Origin: MFD04580-c1 sp963702995
GTDB lineage: Bacteria; Planctomycetota; Phycisphaerae; Tepidisphaerales; Tepidisphaeraceae
Reading direction: 5' to 3'
NCBI GenBank assembly: GCA_963702995.1
Contig: OY969783.1
Span: forward strand, 1,674,001-1,738,000
DNA length: 64,000 nucleotides
The notes under the pieces are model-generated. The model worked only from the letters and a program-made list of their open reading frames with translations, did no database searches and was not told the DNA's origin. This document shows positions 20,894 to 30,344 of the stretch, in pieces (within the stretch, counting starts at the first letter, position 1; every line of letters begins with the position of its first letter). A program made the position numbers and the translations under genes.

Positions 20894-21300
20894 CTAAATT
20901 TCTTTCACCAAGAAAGAAGGAACAACCTCATCTATCTGAACCGCTTCTTTGAACACGTGCCCAGCGAGACGACCGCCGTCGTAACCGGCCTGGACGATTG
21001 CCGCATCCGTTACGAGATTTCCGTAATGAGGGGCGCCGTCATAATCAAAGTCGTATGTGTCGGTCAGTGTACCCGTGACTCTTACGTTCACCGCTCGGAG
21101 ATATGTCCGATCTGGCTGATCTGTTTCGCGTACTCTAACAATCGTCGCGCTGAACTTCGCCGCAGGGAATGAAACGCGGACGTAGCTAGTTGATGTTTGC
21201 CCGGTGCCTTGCCTTCCACCCTCACCACCTTCCAACTCTTCCTTTTAGCTGGCGATCTGAACGTCACGCTGCACGTCGTCGCGTCGGCGTCGGCCCTCAC
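20894..21300 (-). CDS. Protein of unknown function, probably frameshifted and 5' truncated
   Basis: The clear part is residues encoded at 20894-21235, including YVRVSFPAAKFSATIVRVRE and VTGTLTDTYDFDYDGAPHYG, and ending IDEVVPSFLVKEI. A start within this frame exists, but the adjacent frame upstream (to 21300 and slightly beyond, RADADATTCSVTFRSPAKRK) reads naturally into it at about 21225. One longer protein with a frameshift is therefore likely. Its upstream end is not defined, and 21301-21520 contains no other recognisable gene. The sequence could be the C-terminus of a larger repeat-rich protein; this is a guess. Confidence 0.35.
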
Positions 21301-21520
21301 CCAAAGAGCGTAGCGCTGGGGGCCGATGACGGGGCGATGGAGTGGAAGGGACGACAGCGGAGGGTACTCCCGCCGCTCCCCTGGCAGCTCTGGAGCCGAG
21401 GTTGAGGTCCGGCTTTGCGCATGCCGACGTGCGCATTGGCGCGTTGGCGGACATGCTGGACGTGGAAGGATATAGGCGGATGGTGCGCGCCGATGGTCGT
21501 CAGGCGGCTTGCTGCGGCTG

Positions 21521-21719
21521 CTAGTGGAGAACCAAAAGCTGGCTGTCCCTGAGCGCCAGTTGCGCGTCAGGCGCGCCCCTGGTCATCGGAGAACTCGACT
21601 TCAAAGACGCCGGGGGAAAGGGTCTCGACGACGGTTCCGACCTGGCCGCGAAGCAGTCCCTTGTCCGGCAGATCGGCGGTGAGGGCGACGACATCAAGCA
21701 GTTGGATGGTGGGCGTCAT
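21521..21719 (-). CDS. DUF4926-like small protein, frameshifted near its end
   Basis: A 50-codon frame from the ATG at 21719 (TIQLLDVVALTADLPDKGLL, then GQVGTVVETLSPGVFEVEFS) ends at a TGA at 21567. In the next frame the sequence continues as AQLALRDSQLLVLH and stops at 21521, completing a protein of about 65 residues, normal for DUF4926. The break near 21568 is probably an indel. The adjacent upstream gene is DUF6883-like; from memory these two small domains often occur side by side. Function unknown. Confidence 0.6.
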
Positions 21720-21723
21720 GGGT

Positions 21724-22065
21724 TCACCTCAATAGCACGTAACAACTGGTCAATCGTAGCACGTCCTGACTGGCCAGAACAATCCAAGCGGAACGGATCG
21801 TCGCGCTGCCGGCGGCGGTGGTCATGGGAAAGTCCAGCACATCGCGCTGGCCATGTTCATCGGCGTCGGTCGGCTGCAAATCATCCTGGCGGTCATGCGC
21901 CGCATCCAGCAGTGTCCGGCGCAACAACTCGGCGTCACTGGCGGTCAATCCCAGGCGAGACCGGAACACGCTGGCCTTGTGCCGTCCGCGCGGGTGGGTG
22001 TCGCTGAGGCAGTAGTTGCGCAGCTTGGCGATCTCCACGACGATGTTGCCGAAGCGCTGGGCCAA
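21724..22065 (-). CDS. DUF6883-like small protein
   Basis: 113 residues. The signature is KLRNYCLSDTHPRGRHKASV followed by a DAELLRRTLLDAAH helix and a C-terminal strand region ending in LTSCYVL, matching the DUF6883 pattern of a 'L-SPTHPRGRHKA' core and a closing VWIV...P.L.T.Y segment. The start is a TTG at 22065, supported by GGAAGGTGAG just upstream (22069-22078) and an in-frame stop before it. It is followed after 4 bases by the DUF4926-like gene. DUF6883 is uncharacterised as far as I know. Confidence 0.55.
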   Translation of the reverse strand: MAQRFGNIVVEIAKLRNYCLSDTHPRGRHKASVFRSRLGLTASDAELLRRTLLDAAHDRQDDLQPTDADEHGQRDVLDFPMTTAAGSATIRSAWIVLASQDVLRLTSCYVLLR

Positions 22066-22115
22066 CCGCTCACCTTCCCTTTAGCTGCCGACGGTGCGCA
22101 CGCCGGCGTGCGCGC

Positions 22116-22385
22116 TCAAGATGCTTTGGAAGCGTAACGGTCCACATATGCCTCGACTAGCTCGACGATCCTGTTCTGCTGGTTGCGTGGCAGCTTGTGT
22201 GCCCTGTCGAACGCCTGGCGAAGCTTGCCGGGCGGTCCCTTGGGGGCTGGCTGCTTGGTTGGACGGCCGAGCAGGAAATCAGCGGTGACGTTGAGGGCGT
22301 CGGCCAACGCGGCAAGCTGCTCGGCGCGTAACGCGACGGGCTTGCGTTCCCAATAGCGACGGAACGGATAAGGGGACAGTCTCAT
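22116..22385 (-). CDS. XRE-family regulator remnant, N-terminus missing
   Basis: 89 residues. AEQLAALADALNVTADFLLG is the second half of an XRE helix-turn-helix domain. The recognition helices expected before it are absent: the frame instead starts MRLSPYPFRR in sequence that belongs to an AAGGGGACAGTCTCATTT tag (22370-22387). The C-terminal part (DRAHKLPRNQQNRIVELVEA) is a typical helical tail. The gene has therefore lost its 5' end at the junction with the transposase unit next door. Confidence 0.5.
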   Translation of the reverse strand: MRLSPYPFRRYWERKPVALRAEQLAALADALNVTADFLLGRPTKQPAPKGPPGKLRQAFDRAHKLPRNQQNRIVELVEAYVDRYASKAS

Positions 22386-22424
22386 TTAGTTGACGGTCGC
22401 TGCCCAGGCCGTTAAGCTGGGCTG

Positions 22425-22740
22425 ATGCCCCGCGCCGCTCGCAAGGCTCCTGGCGGAAGGGTCTTCCACGTCCTGAACCGTGGCGTCGGCCGCCAGACGA
22501 TCTTTGAGAAGGACGAGGACTACGCGGCGTTTGAGCGGGTGATGGCCCACGCCCTTGCGGCCGATCCAGTCCAGTTGCTCGCTTTTTGCCTCATGCCCAA
22601 TCATTGGCATCTGTTGCTCAAACCCCAGTCCGATGGGCAGCTTGGCCGGTTCGTGCAATTTGCTGACGATGACCCACGTTCGCCGCTCCCCGCGATTACT
22701 ACCACGAAGGGGATCACGGCCGCCTGAGCTTTCCGGCACG
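22425..22740 (+). pseudogene. REP-associated tyrosine transposase (Y1_Tnp), frameshifted and 3' truncated
   Basis: The N-terminal half is clear: GGRVFHVLNRGVGRQTIFEK and FCLMPNHWHLLLKP, where HWH is the HUH metal-binding motif of Y1 transposases. Near 22660 the frame shifts (LLTMTHVRR continues in the next frame), and the sequence then degrades before the region carrying the catalytic tyrosine. Full-length family members are about 200-240 residues, so this copy cannot be active. Such enzymes mobilise short palindromic REP elements, relevant to the repeats in this window. A tag AAGGGGACAGTCTCATTT lies 38 bases before the start. Confidence 0.75.
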
Positions 22741-22800
22741 GAAGACGCGCAGTCTCTCGCTCCGCGCTCTGCCCGATCGCGTTGTCTGATCAACGGCCCG

Positions 22801-23981
22801 TCACGTCGCCGCGGCCGTACCCTCCGGCAGCCGGACAATGAACGTCGCCCCCGTCCCTGGGACTGACTCCGCCCAGAGCTTTGCGCCCAGGACCGTCGCC
22901 GCCTGGTGGGCGATGTTAAGGCCCAGGCCGACGCCGGCCTGGCCGTGGGTTTCGCCGCGGGTGAAGCTGTCGAACAGCTTGCTTAGTTTGTCGGAGGCGA
23001 TCCCAGGGCCCTCGTCCTGCACTTCGACTTGCCAGTCGCCGCAGTCGGCGAGCTGGCGGGCGCGGATCCAGACGCGGCCGCGAGAGGTGTATTTCACGGC
23101 GTTGGAGACGAGGTTCTGGAGGATCATCGAAAGCAGCTCGCGATCGCTGACCGTTTTCGCCGGGCGGGGGGTCTCCACTTCGAGCTGGATCCCCTTCTCT
23201 TTGGCCTGATAGGAGTATTGGGCGCCGATCTCCCCGAGGAGCACGTCGAGGTTGAGCGGCGCCCGCTTCACGGCGACCTTCCCCTTGCGGAATCGCTCGG
23301 CGTGGAGGAAGCGATCCATCGTCGCGACGGTCTCCAGGATCGAGCGGCGCATCATGTCCAGGTCGTTGACGGTTTCCGCCAGCTCGGCGTGCCCGGCCAT
23401 CTCACGCTTGAGCACTTCGATCATCAGGAAGATGCCGTTGAGGCCGCCCCGCAGGTCGTGTGACAGGAACGAGAGGTACTTGCTCTGCTGCTCGTTTGCC
23501 TGCTGAAGCGATCGGGTCTGGTCGTCGCAAAAGGAGACGACCGCCTGCCTGGCGGCCGTGTCCACGCCCTGGTTCAGGGCGGCGTCTTCCTCGGGGTGCA
23601 GGTCGCGGCCGAGGCGGGCGGCGACGCATTCGAACACGGCCCGCCGCAGCAGGCTAAATTCGATCATTACTTCATTGACGTTGTAGCTTTGATGAAACCG
23701 CGTATTGCCATGCTCGATGGAGCTGGCGATCATCGATTCCGTCGGCCGCGGCAGCGTCGCGGCGAGCGCCTCGGCAAGCTGGTCGAGCACGTTGGGGACG
23801 CCGTCGCGGAACTGGGTGAACGTCAGCTCGTCGGCCGCCGGCAGCGCGGAACGGACCGCGCGTTCCCATCGTTCCAGGACTTCCGGTGTGACCGCTTTGA
23901 CGCAGCGCCCAATTCGGGGAAGGAACGATCGAGCAAGAGGTCGAGTGGCGGATGCACCATGTCAACAGAATCTTCTTTCAT
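22801..23981 (-). CDS. Sensor histidine kinase, one frameshift near the N-terminus
   Basis: Best start is the ATG at 23981 (MKEDSVDMVHPPLDLLLDRS). The frame shifts near 23907 (missing G in a G run), after which CVKAVTPEVLERWERAVRSA begins an N-terminal helical sensor domain like that of RsbRD/RISPEK-type proteins. The HisKA H-box is LSFLSHDLRGGLNGIFLM. The ATPase domain has the N box (ILQNLVSNAVKYTSRG), G1 (QDEGPGIAS) and G2 (GVGLGLNIAHQ). No transmembrane segment, so it is cytoplasmic. No response regulator gene is adjacent. About 393 residues. Confidence 0.85.
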
Positions 23982-24380
23982 GGATCAAGCCGGGTGCGGT
24001 CAGACGAGGCAATCAGGCCCGCGCGGCAAGAAGAGCCGGCGCTATGGCGAATGCGAACCGTATTCGAGTGACGAAGGAGCGTTCGGAGGCCCGGCGGCGG
24101 CCCTTGCCGCTAAGCGTCGAGGTGAGCCATTCTACGCTCGCGCCCATGCTGGAGCGATTTTGTTCGCACGAGAAGGCGAAATCAGGCGTTGGTTCGGGCC
24201 GAGTCGCGATGCTGCGAGGCGCGAAAGCGTTGGTCGCTCTGGGTTCTCCAGGCGGCGCGCCTGGACGTCCCTGTCGTTCGGCGGCCCCATCGGCCGATAA
24301 CCCATTGGTGCTTGCCGCACGGCGCCATCTACGCGTCGGCCGCGGCTCCGGGCTCTCGCGTCTGGGCGGGCGCTGATGTG
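23982..24380. other. Intergenic region without a recognisable gene
   Basis: About 400 bp of GC-rich sequence between the divergent histidine kinase and dut genes. Open frames here have poor codon use and no recognisable protein. Presumably holds both promoters; I see no convincing boxes. Confidence 0.5.
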
Positions 24381-24393
24381 AAGGAGGCGTGCA

Positions 24394-24846
24394 TTGGGCG
24401 ACGCGGTCAAGGTAAGGATCAAACGCCTGCCCCACGCCGACGGCCTGACAGCGCCGACGCGGATGACGGCGCACGCGGCCGGTTTCGACCTGACGGCGGC
24501 GATCCGGGAATCGGTAACGGTTCAGCCAGGCGATATTTATGTCGTCCCCTGCGGGTTCGCCATGGCGTTGCCGCCGGGGTATGAGGCCCAGGTTCGTCCG
24601 CGAAGCGGGCTGGCGAGCCGCCTGGGGGTGACGGTGATCAACTCGCCCGGGACGATCGACGCCGATTACCGGGGTGAGGTGATGGTGCCGTTGATCAACC
24701 ACGGTGCCGCGCCGTTCGTCGTCGAGCGCGGCATGCGGGTGGCGCAGATGGTGATCGTGCCGGTGCCGAGTGTCGAATGGATCGAGACCGACAAGCTCGA
24801 CGAGACGGATCGTGGCGTTGGGGGCTTTGGGCATACAGGACGTTAA
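24394..24846 (+). CDS. dut: dUTP diphosphatase
   Basis: Hydrolyses dUTP to dUMP, keeping uracil out of DNA and feeding thymidylate synthesis (the ThyX gene is 7 kb away). The trimeric-dUTPase motifs are all visible: AGFDLTAA, VRPRSGLASRLGV, NSPGTIDADYRGE, MRVAQMVI and the C-terminal glycine-rich arm RGVGGFGHTG that closes the active site. The start is a TTG at 24394, supported by AAGGAGG at 24381-24387, six bases upstream. 150 residues, normal length. FtsK follows after 14 bases, probably on the same transcript. Confidence 0.93.
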   Translation: MGDAVKVRIKRLPHADGLTAPTRMTAHAAGFDLTAAIRESVTVQPGDIYVVPCGFAMALPPGYEAQVRPRSGLASRLGVTVINSPGTIDADYRGEVMVPLINHGAAPFVVERGMRVAQMVIVPVPSVEWIETDKLDETDRGVGGFGHTGR

Positions 24847-24860
24847 GGAAAGGGTCGAGG

Positions 24861-27815
24861 ATGGCAGCGAAGGGATCGAGCCGTGCGGCAACCGGCGGTG
24901 CGTCGGCTCTGATTGCGCTTTGGCATTCCTGGTTTTCCATGGAGCGCTCCGACCTGCCTCGGAACGTACTGACGTCCCTGGCCTGCGCCGCGTGGGTTTT
25001 CCTTCTGGTCTGCCTCGGCAGCTTCCATCCCACCGACTGGCCGAGCCATGCGGTCGCCCCCTATCCGCCGGTCGAAAACCTCTGCGGAAAGGCGGGCGCG
25101 TTCATCGCCTATTACAGCTTTTTGGCGATTGGCCACGGCGTCTTCCCGCTCCTTTTTTTCACCGGCGTCTGCCTCGTCTTTGTCCTGTGCAAGAGCCGGA
25201 TTGGCGACGTCTGGATGCGCGTCGTGGGCTTACTGGTCCTGGCGATCGCCTTTGCGGCCGCGGTTCATCATCTCACGCCTGGGTCGAGTGACGGCTTGCC
25301 GGAGGGTCGGGGCGGGATCATCGGGATCGGGACGGCCGCGTTCCTCAACCATTACTTCAGCACCATCGGGACGCGCTTGATCCTGATGACGACGCTTGTC
25401 GTCGGGCTCTTGCTTGCCGCCGACGACCTGGTTTTCCTTATCCCGGCCAAGACGGTGATGGCGTTCGCGGCCGTCCGGCATCACGGGCCGGCGCTGGTGG
25501 ATATGGCCGGGCGCGTCGCCGGCCCTGGCGCGAATGCGCTGGAACTTCCCGGCGCTCCCCAAGCTCCCGAGCCTGCCCGGCTTTGTGACCCGCGACGCGG
25601 CCGCCGATTCGCTCGCGGCCAAGCGGGCCGCTCTGGCCGCCGCCCGCTCGGGTGGAACTTCGGCCGCCATCGACGGTGGGCCGCCTCGCCCCGCGACATC
25701 GCCGGCGGCCGCGGCAAGGGAGCAGCAAGCCGGTACGGGCGGACGCCTGCTTGACGCGCTGCGCGGATGGGGGAAAGGCGATTCGAAGCGGCGTTCCTCC
25801 GCGTCAGTCGCCGCCGACGCGGTGATGGCGGCGCTGAACAACGAGGATGAGGACGACCTTCTTCACCTTACCTACCCCCACGACGACCCGCAGCACGCGC
25901 ACGCGGCCGCCGATGCCGCGTTCATGGACGAGGCCGACCTTGGCCCGGCCGAGCCGGCGGTGATCCCCCCCGCTCCGCCCCCCGCCGTCACCCGGCCCGC
26001 CGCGGCTGTTCCGGCGGCGCCGATCGGCCGGGCGGCGCAGATCCCCATCTCGCGGGCGCCATCGATCGTGGTGGAAGCCGTCAACGCCGCGCATGAAGCG
26101 GCCGACGGCGGCCCGGCCGGGCCGGAGGGCCTGGACGACGACGCCCACGATTTCATCCCGCCGCCCAGCGCGTCGATCCCGGCCGCCCCGGCGGCGCTTG
26201 ACGCGTCTCCCCCCGACGGCGTTCCGGCGGCCGAGGCGAAGAAGGAGATCCTCGTCCGGCTCCCCAGCTCGCTCAAGCCCCGTCAGTCGGCGCCGGCGCC
26301 GATGGTCCAGCGGGAACTGGGCGAATATCACCTGCCCGGCTGGGATTGCCTGGAGGACGCGGAGACCGGCTACGCCGAAAGCCAGGAAGCGTTTGTGCGC
26401 GAGCAGGCGGCGATCCTGGAGCAGGCGTTGAAGGAGTTCGGGATCGACGCCCAGGTCGTCGAGATCGACACCGGCCCGGTCATCACGATGTACGAGATCA
26501 GCATCGCGGCCGGGACCAAGGTCTCGACGATCACCGGCCTCTCCAACGACATCCAACGGTCGCTCCGGGCGGAAACGGTCCGGATCGTCGCCCCGGTGCC
26601 GGGGAAGAACACCGTCGGCATCGAAGTGCCCAACGCGCAGAAGGAAAAGGTGCGCTTCAAGGAGCTGATGCAGCTCGCGCCGGAGGGGGCGGCCAAGCTC
26701 GACATTCCGCTCTATCTCGGCAAGGACGCCAGCGGCGAGCCGCTGATCTACGACATGGCGAAGATGCCCCACTGCCTGATCGCCGGCACCACCGGATCGG
26801 GCAAGTCGGTCTGCATCAACACGATCATCATGTCGATCATCTACAAGCAGCGCCCCGACCTGGTGAAGCTGATCCTGTTCGACCCGAAGGTGGTCGAAAT
26901 GGCGATGTACAAGGACGTGCCGCACCTGATGTGCCCCGTCATCAACGACGCCGCCAAGGCGACCAGCGTGCTGGAATGGGCCTGCGAGAAGATGGACGAG
27001 CGGTACGAGTTCCTCGCCGAGGCCGGCGTCCGCAACATCAAGGGGTACAACAGCCTCACCCAGGAAGAGCTGATCGATCGCTTCAAGCCGAGCACGCCCG
27101 AGGAAGAAGCGAAGATCCCCAAGAAGCTCCCGTACATCGTGATCATCATCGACGAGCTGGCCGACCTGATGATGACCAGCGGGAAAGAGGTGGAGACGCA
27201 TATCGTCCGCATCGCGCAGAAGGCGCGGGCGGTCGGCATCCACCTGATCCTGGCCACCCAGCGCCCCAGCGCCAACGTGGTGACGGGGCTGATCAAGAGC
27301 AACATGCCGACCCGGATCGCCTTCCGCGTGCAGAGCAAGATGGACAGCCGCATCGTGCTCGACCAGAACGGCGCGGATCTCCTGCTCGGCCACGGCGACA
27401 TGCTCTTCCTGCCCCCCGGCGCGAGCAAGCCGACCCGGCCCAGGGGACGTTCATCGACGACCGCGAGGTGCGCGAGAGCGTGAAGGTCGTCCGCGCGATG
27501 GCCGAGGCGCAGTACGAGCCGGAGCTGGTGCAGATCAAGTCCGCCATGACTGGCGGCGACATGGAGAAGGACGAGCTGTTCGACGACGCCGTGCGCGTCG
27601 TGCTGGAAACGCGCCGCGGCAGCGTCTCGCTTCTGCAGCGCCGCCTGACGATCGGCTACAGCCGCGCCAGCCGCCTCATCGAACAGATGGCGGCCGCCGG
27701 CCTGGTCGGCGAGTACAAGGGGAGCCAGGCCCGCGAAGCGACGATCACGCTGGAAGAATGGGACGCCATGAAAGCCGCCGAGCAGAAAGACGGGGACGAG
27801 GGGATGAGCGTGTGA
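24861..27815 (+). CDS. ftsK: FtsK/SpoIIIE DNA translocase, two frameshifts
   Basis: Septum-anchored DNA pump that clears and resolves chromosome termini at division. Four predicted membrane helices lie in the first 200 residues (for example AWVFLLVCLGSF and LILMTTLVVGLLLAADDLVF). The frame shifts near 25525, entering an Ala/Pro-rich linker, and again near 27437, where a G appears to be missing before CCCAGGGG. The motor domain has Walker A GTTGSGKS and Walker B IVIIIDELADLMM. The C-terminal gamma winged helix (SVSLLQRRLTIGYSRASRLI) is complete. About 984 residues rejoined. Two frameshifts in a normally essential gene point to assembly errors. Confidence 0.93.
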
Positions 27816-28127
27816 CTATCGCAATAGGCTGGGGCGCGCGTCCGAGGGAGCCTATCGAGGTGACGAGGGCGAACGTCGGAGATCGAACCGCAACGGTTCG
27901 ACGAACGGGAACGTACCGCTTGGATAAATGGGCTAGTGCATGGCGTTTGTTGGTTGCGGACCCTCTAACGCCGCATACTCGTCTTGTCCGGGACGTTCAC
28001 TCGTCGCAAGCCAAGCCGACGCCGAGACCGCTGTGCCGCGCATTCGCCGACCTTCGTTTACGGTTCCCTACTATCGCCCACCACAAGGGGTCGCGCCGTC
28101 GTCTTGGTTATAGAATCGCGCGATTTG
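27816..28127. other. Intergenic region without a recognisable gene
   Basis: About 310 bp between ftsK and the promoter of the ImmA/IrrE module. No protein-like frame, repeat or terminator is evident. Base composition falls from GC-rich to more even towards the right. Confidence 0.5.
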
Positions 28128-28156
28128 TTGACGCAGGTCTCGTGCACGCGTATTCT
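28128..28156 (+). promoter_or_regulatory. Promoter of the ImmA/IrrE module
   Basis: -35 TTGACG (28128-28133), a 17-bp spacer and -10 TATTCT (28151-28156). An ATG at 28163 lies at the predicted transcription start. It opens a 16-codon frame (MNPLNPGDEESVMTEV, then TGA at 28211) that is in frame with the downstream gene. Confidence 0.6.
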
Positions 28157-28243
28157 AACAGAATGAATCCCCTGAACCCCGGTGACGAAGAGTCGGTGAT
28201 GACCGAGGTCTGAAGTGTTGCGCCGATCATCCTTCGCGAGGCG

Positions 28244-28876
28244 ATGGACAGCGGGTTTGATGCGTTCCGGCGAAGCCGGGAACTGGACCCGGTTGGCTAT
28301 GCCGATTACAGGCAGTCAACGCTGGCGAATATGCTTGCGGATCGGATTTACCCCTTTCTTATCTCTCTTGTGGCGACAGGCGATCCGGATGGGCTGCACC
28401 TACGGACAAAGCTGACCCAAAACGGCCGTGCAACCGAGCTTTGGATCGGGTCGGAGCTATACACAAAGGTGAAACGCATCAAAGACAGAATCCGCCCGTC
28501 GAAGGCGGAAGATGACGTCGAGGTCGATGGAATAATCGACCTTCAAATTATCGAAGAAGGCCTGCCGCAAAACATCCCTACCGGGCGAGTCCGTCGGCAG
28601 CAATCTCCATCTTTCTACACCGGGGCACAGCTTCCCCTCCCTGGGGTCCCGCCAGTTCAAGTCCCCGATGACGGAAGAAACCGCCTCTGTCTGATCGCTG
28701 GGTTTGACTTGGATCTGACCGAGGAACGTCTCAAGCGCCACCGCATCGGCCTGTACGATGCCAAGCGAAGCCTTTGGACGCGCTCGCTTCCCGTTCTCGA
28801 GTTGGATCTCATCGCCCAGATTTCACCCGGTTTGGCTGATCGGGTTGAAACGATGCGAAAGACAAGAAGTGCATAA
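28244..28876 (+). CDS. Protein of unknown function, partner of ImmA/IrrE-type regulator (210 aa)
   Basis: Starts at ATG 28244 (MDSGFDAFRRSRELDPVGYA). The same frame extends upstream to a leaderless ATG at 28163 but is interrupted by one TGA at 28211. No family recognised: a helical N-terminal third contains YADYRQSTLANMLADRIYPF, a strand-rich middle contains DDVEVDGIIDLQIIEE, and the C-terminal region has LCLIAGFDLDLTEERLKRHR. Codon use is less GC-biased than core genes. It ends one base before the XRE-ImmA gene, so the two are almost certainly one operon and may work together, as small partner genes of ImmA/IrrE proteases often do. Confidence 0.6.
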   Translation: MDSGFDAFRRSRELDPVGYADYRQSTLANMLADRIYPFLISLVATGDPDGLHLRTKLTQNGRATELWIGSELYTKVKRIKDRIRPSKAEDDVEVDGIIDLQIIEEGLPQNIPTGRVRRQQSPSFYTGAQLPLPGVPPVQVPDDGRNRLCLIAGFDLDLTEERLKRHRIGLYDAKRSLWTRSLPVLELDLIAQISPGLADRVETMRKTRSA

Positions 28877-28877
28877 A

Positions 28878-30062
28878 ATGGTCGAGCACTGGTCCAACCG
28901 GAACCTCCAAGTCCCGGCGAGCGTTGAGCCGCAGGTATCGATCTCGCGTGAGGGCATACACATCGGCGAATTCAATCCGGCAATGCTGACGGCGGCGCGT
29001 GAGGCGCGATATCTCTCGCAAGCGGAACTCGCACAGCAGATGGAGGTCAGCCAGCCACTGATCGCTCAGTGGGAAACCGGTCACGTGCCGGGACTTCCTG
29101 TAAAGCGACCGAACGAGATTCAGGTCGCAAGGCTTGCCGCGTTGCTTGATTTCCATGCGAGCCTATTTTACGTGTCCAGGCCGGTTCGGCTGGCGAATCT
29201 CGGCGAGTTTTATCATCGTGCGTTCGCCAAAGCGAAGCGACTCCATGTCAAGGCGGCGCATGCCCGATGTAGCATCATCGATCTTCAGGTCGATCGATTG
29301 CTCGCACTCTGTCCGCCGGCAGAAGATCAGATCCCGGACATTGACCCGGACAATCATGCGGGCGATGTGGAGAAGATTGCCGGGTGGGCACGCGCGCGGA
29401 TGGGCGTTCCGCCGGGGCCACTCGAAAATCTCGTCAACACGATCGAGGCGTGCGGTGGGATTGTGATCGACCGCGACTTGGAAATTGACAATCTGGACGC
29501 GCTCTGCCGTTGGGTGCCAGGCTTGCCCAAGCTTTTTTTCCTCAACGGTTCGCGGCCGGGCGATAGGATGCGATTGAGCTTGGCTCATGAGCTCGGGCAC
29601 ACGGTCATGCATTTCGATCGTGATGTCGAAGCGACGCTTGCGGAAGATCAGGCGCGGGTGTTTTCGGCGGCATTTCTTCTACCCGCCTGCGAGATTCGAA
29701 GCGATTTCGGGGTGAAGCTCGATATTCCGAAGCTCTCGGCTTTGAAGCGTAAATGGCGTGTTTCAATGCAGGCATTGGCCTATAGAGCTCACCAGCTCGG
29801 CTGCATAGACAAGACTCGATACACATCCATCTTTCAACAGTTGTCGCGACTGGGCTGGCGAAAAACGGAGCCGGTTGAGGTTCGCCGCGAGTCGCCATGC
29901 GCCTTCAAGCGGCTTGTGCGAGCGCACCTTGAGGCGGGCTATACGCAAGAGCAACTCGCTGAGCTGTTGTTTATCAGTTCCGATCGCTTGAACTGCTTGC
30001 TTGTAGACTGTGAGTCACCGGACTGGGAGGATTCAGGTGTTAGGATGCGTCTTGCCCGCTGA
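28878..30062 (+). CDS. XRE helix-turn-helix plus ImmA/IrrE-type zinc metallopeptidase
   Basis: 394 residues. An N-terminal XRE DNA-binding domain (about 35-95: LTAAREARYLSQAELAQQM, VSQPLIAQWETGHV) is followed by a COG2856 peptidase domain. Its zinc site HELGH (in LSLAHELGHTVMHF) and a downstream acidic ligand region (EDQARVFSAAFLLP) are intact. A second, weaker helix-turn-helix-like segment lies near the C-terminus (HLEAGYTQEQLAELLFISSD). Proteins of this type cleave a repressor or partner protein and switch on mobile-element or stress genes. The ATG at 28878 follows the upstream stop by one base. The substrate is unknown; the co-transcribed 210-aa protein is an obvious candidate. Confidence 0.85.
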   Translation: MVEHWSNRNLQVPASVEPQVSISREGIHIGEFNPAMLTAAREARYLSQAELAQQMEVSQPLIAQWETGHVPGLPVKRPNEIQVARLAALLDFHASLFYVSRPVRLANLGEFYHRAFAKAKRLHVKAAHARCSIIDLQVDRLLALCPPAEDQIPDIDPDNHAGDVEKIAGWARARMGVPPGPLENLVNTIEACGGIVIDRDLEIDNLDALCRWVPGLPKLFFLNGSRPGDRMRLSLAHELGHTVMHFDRDVEATLAEDQARVFSAAFLLPACEIRSDFGVKLDIPKLSALKRKWRVSMQALAYRAHQLGCIDKTRYTSIFQQLSRLGWRKTEPVEVRRESPCAFKRLVRAHLEAGYTQEQLAELLFISSDRLNCLLVDCESPDWEDSGVRMRLAR

Positions 30063-30344
30063 TCGGAGACGCGGTGCCGTGAGGTGACTTTTCAGGGCTT
30101 GCAGAACAGGAATTGATTCCGACTTTGCGAGATCGAACATAACCTTTAAGTTCATAATCGATTGCGATTCAAAGAATTGGTGGGTTCGCGAGATCCTTGG
30201 GCCATTCGGAAAACGGGGGCCGGCCTATTCCCCTACTGCTCCGCCTTCTTCCCCGGCGACGCATGCTTTCTGCCCGGACGCTTGGCGCGGCTGCCGTAGC
30301 GGGTGCCTTCACCGCTGGCGGCCGCGCTGCCGCTGATGGGGTGT

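Noticed and set aside
25804..27393. 529-codon minus-strand frame
   Set aside because: Exact shadow of the ftsK motor domain; low-complexity His/Asp/Arg composition.
28211..28213. Selenocysteine codon
   Set aside because: Only an in-frame TGA; no SECIS-like hairpin recognised directly downstream and no family precedent. A start at 28244 or a substitution is simpler.
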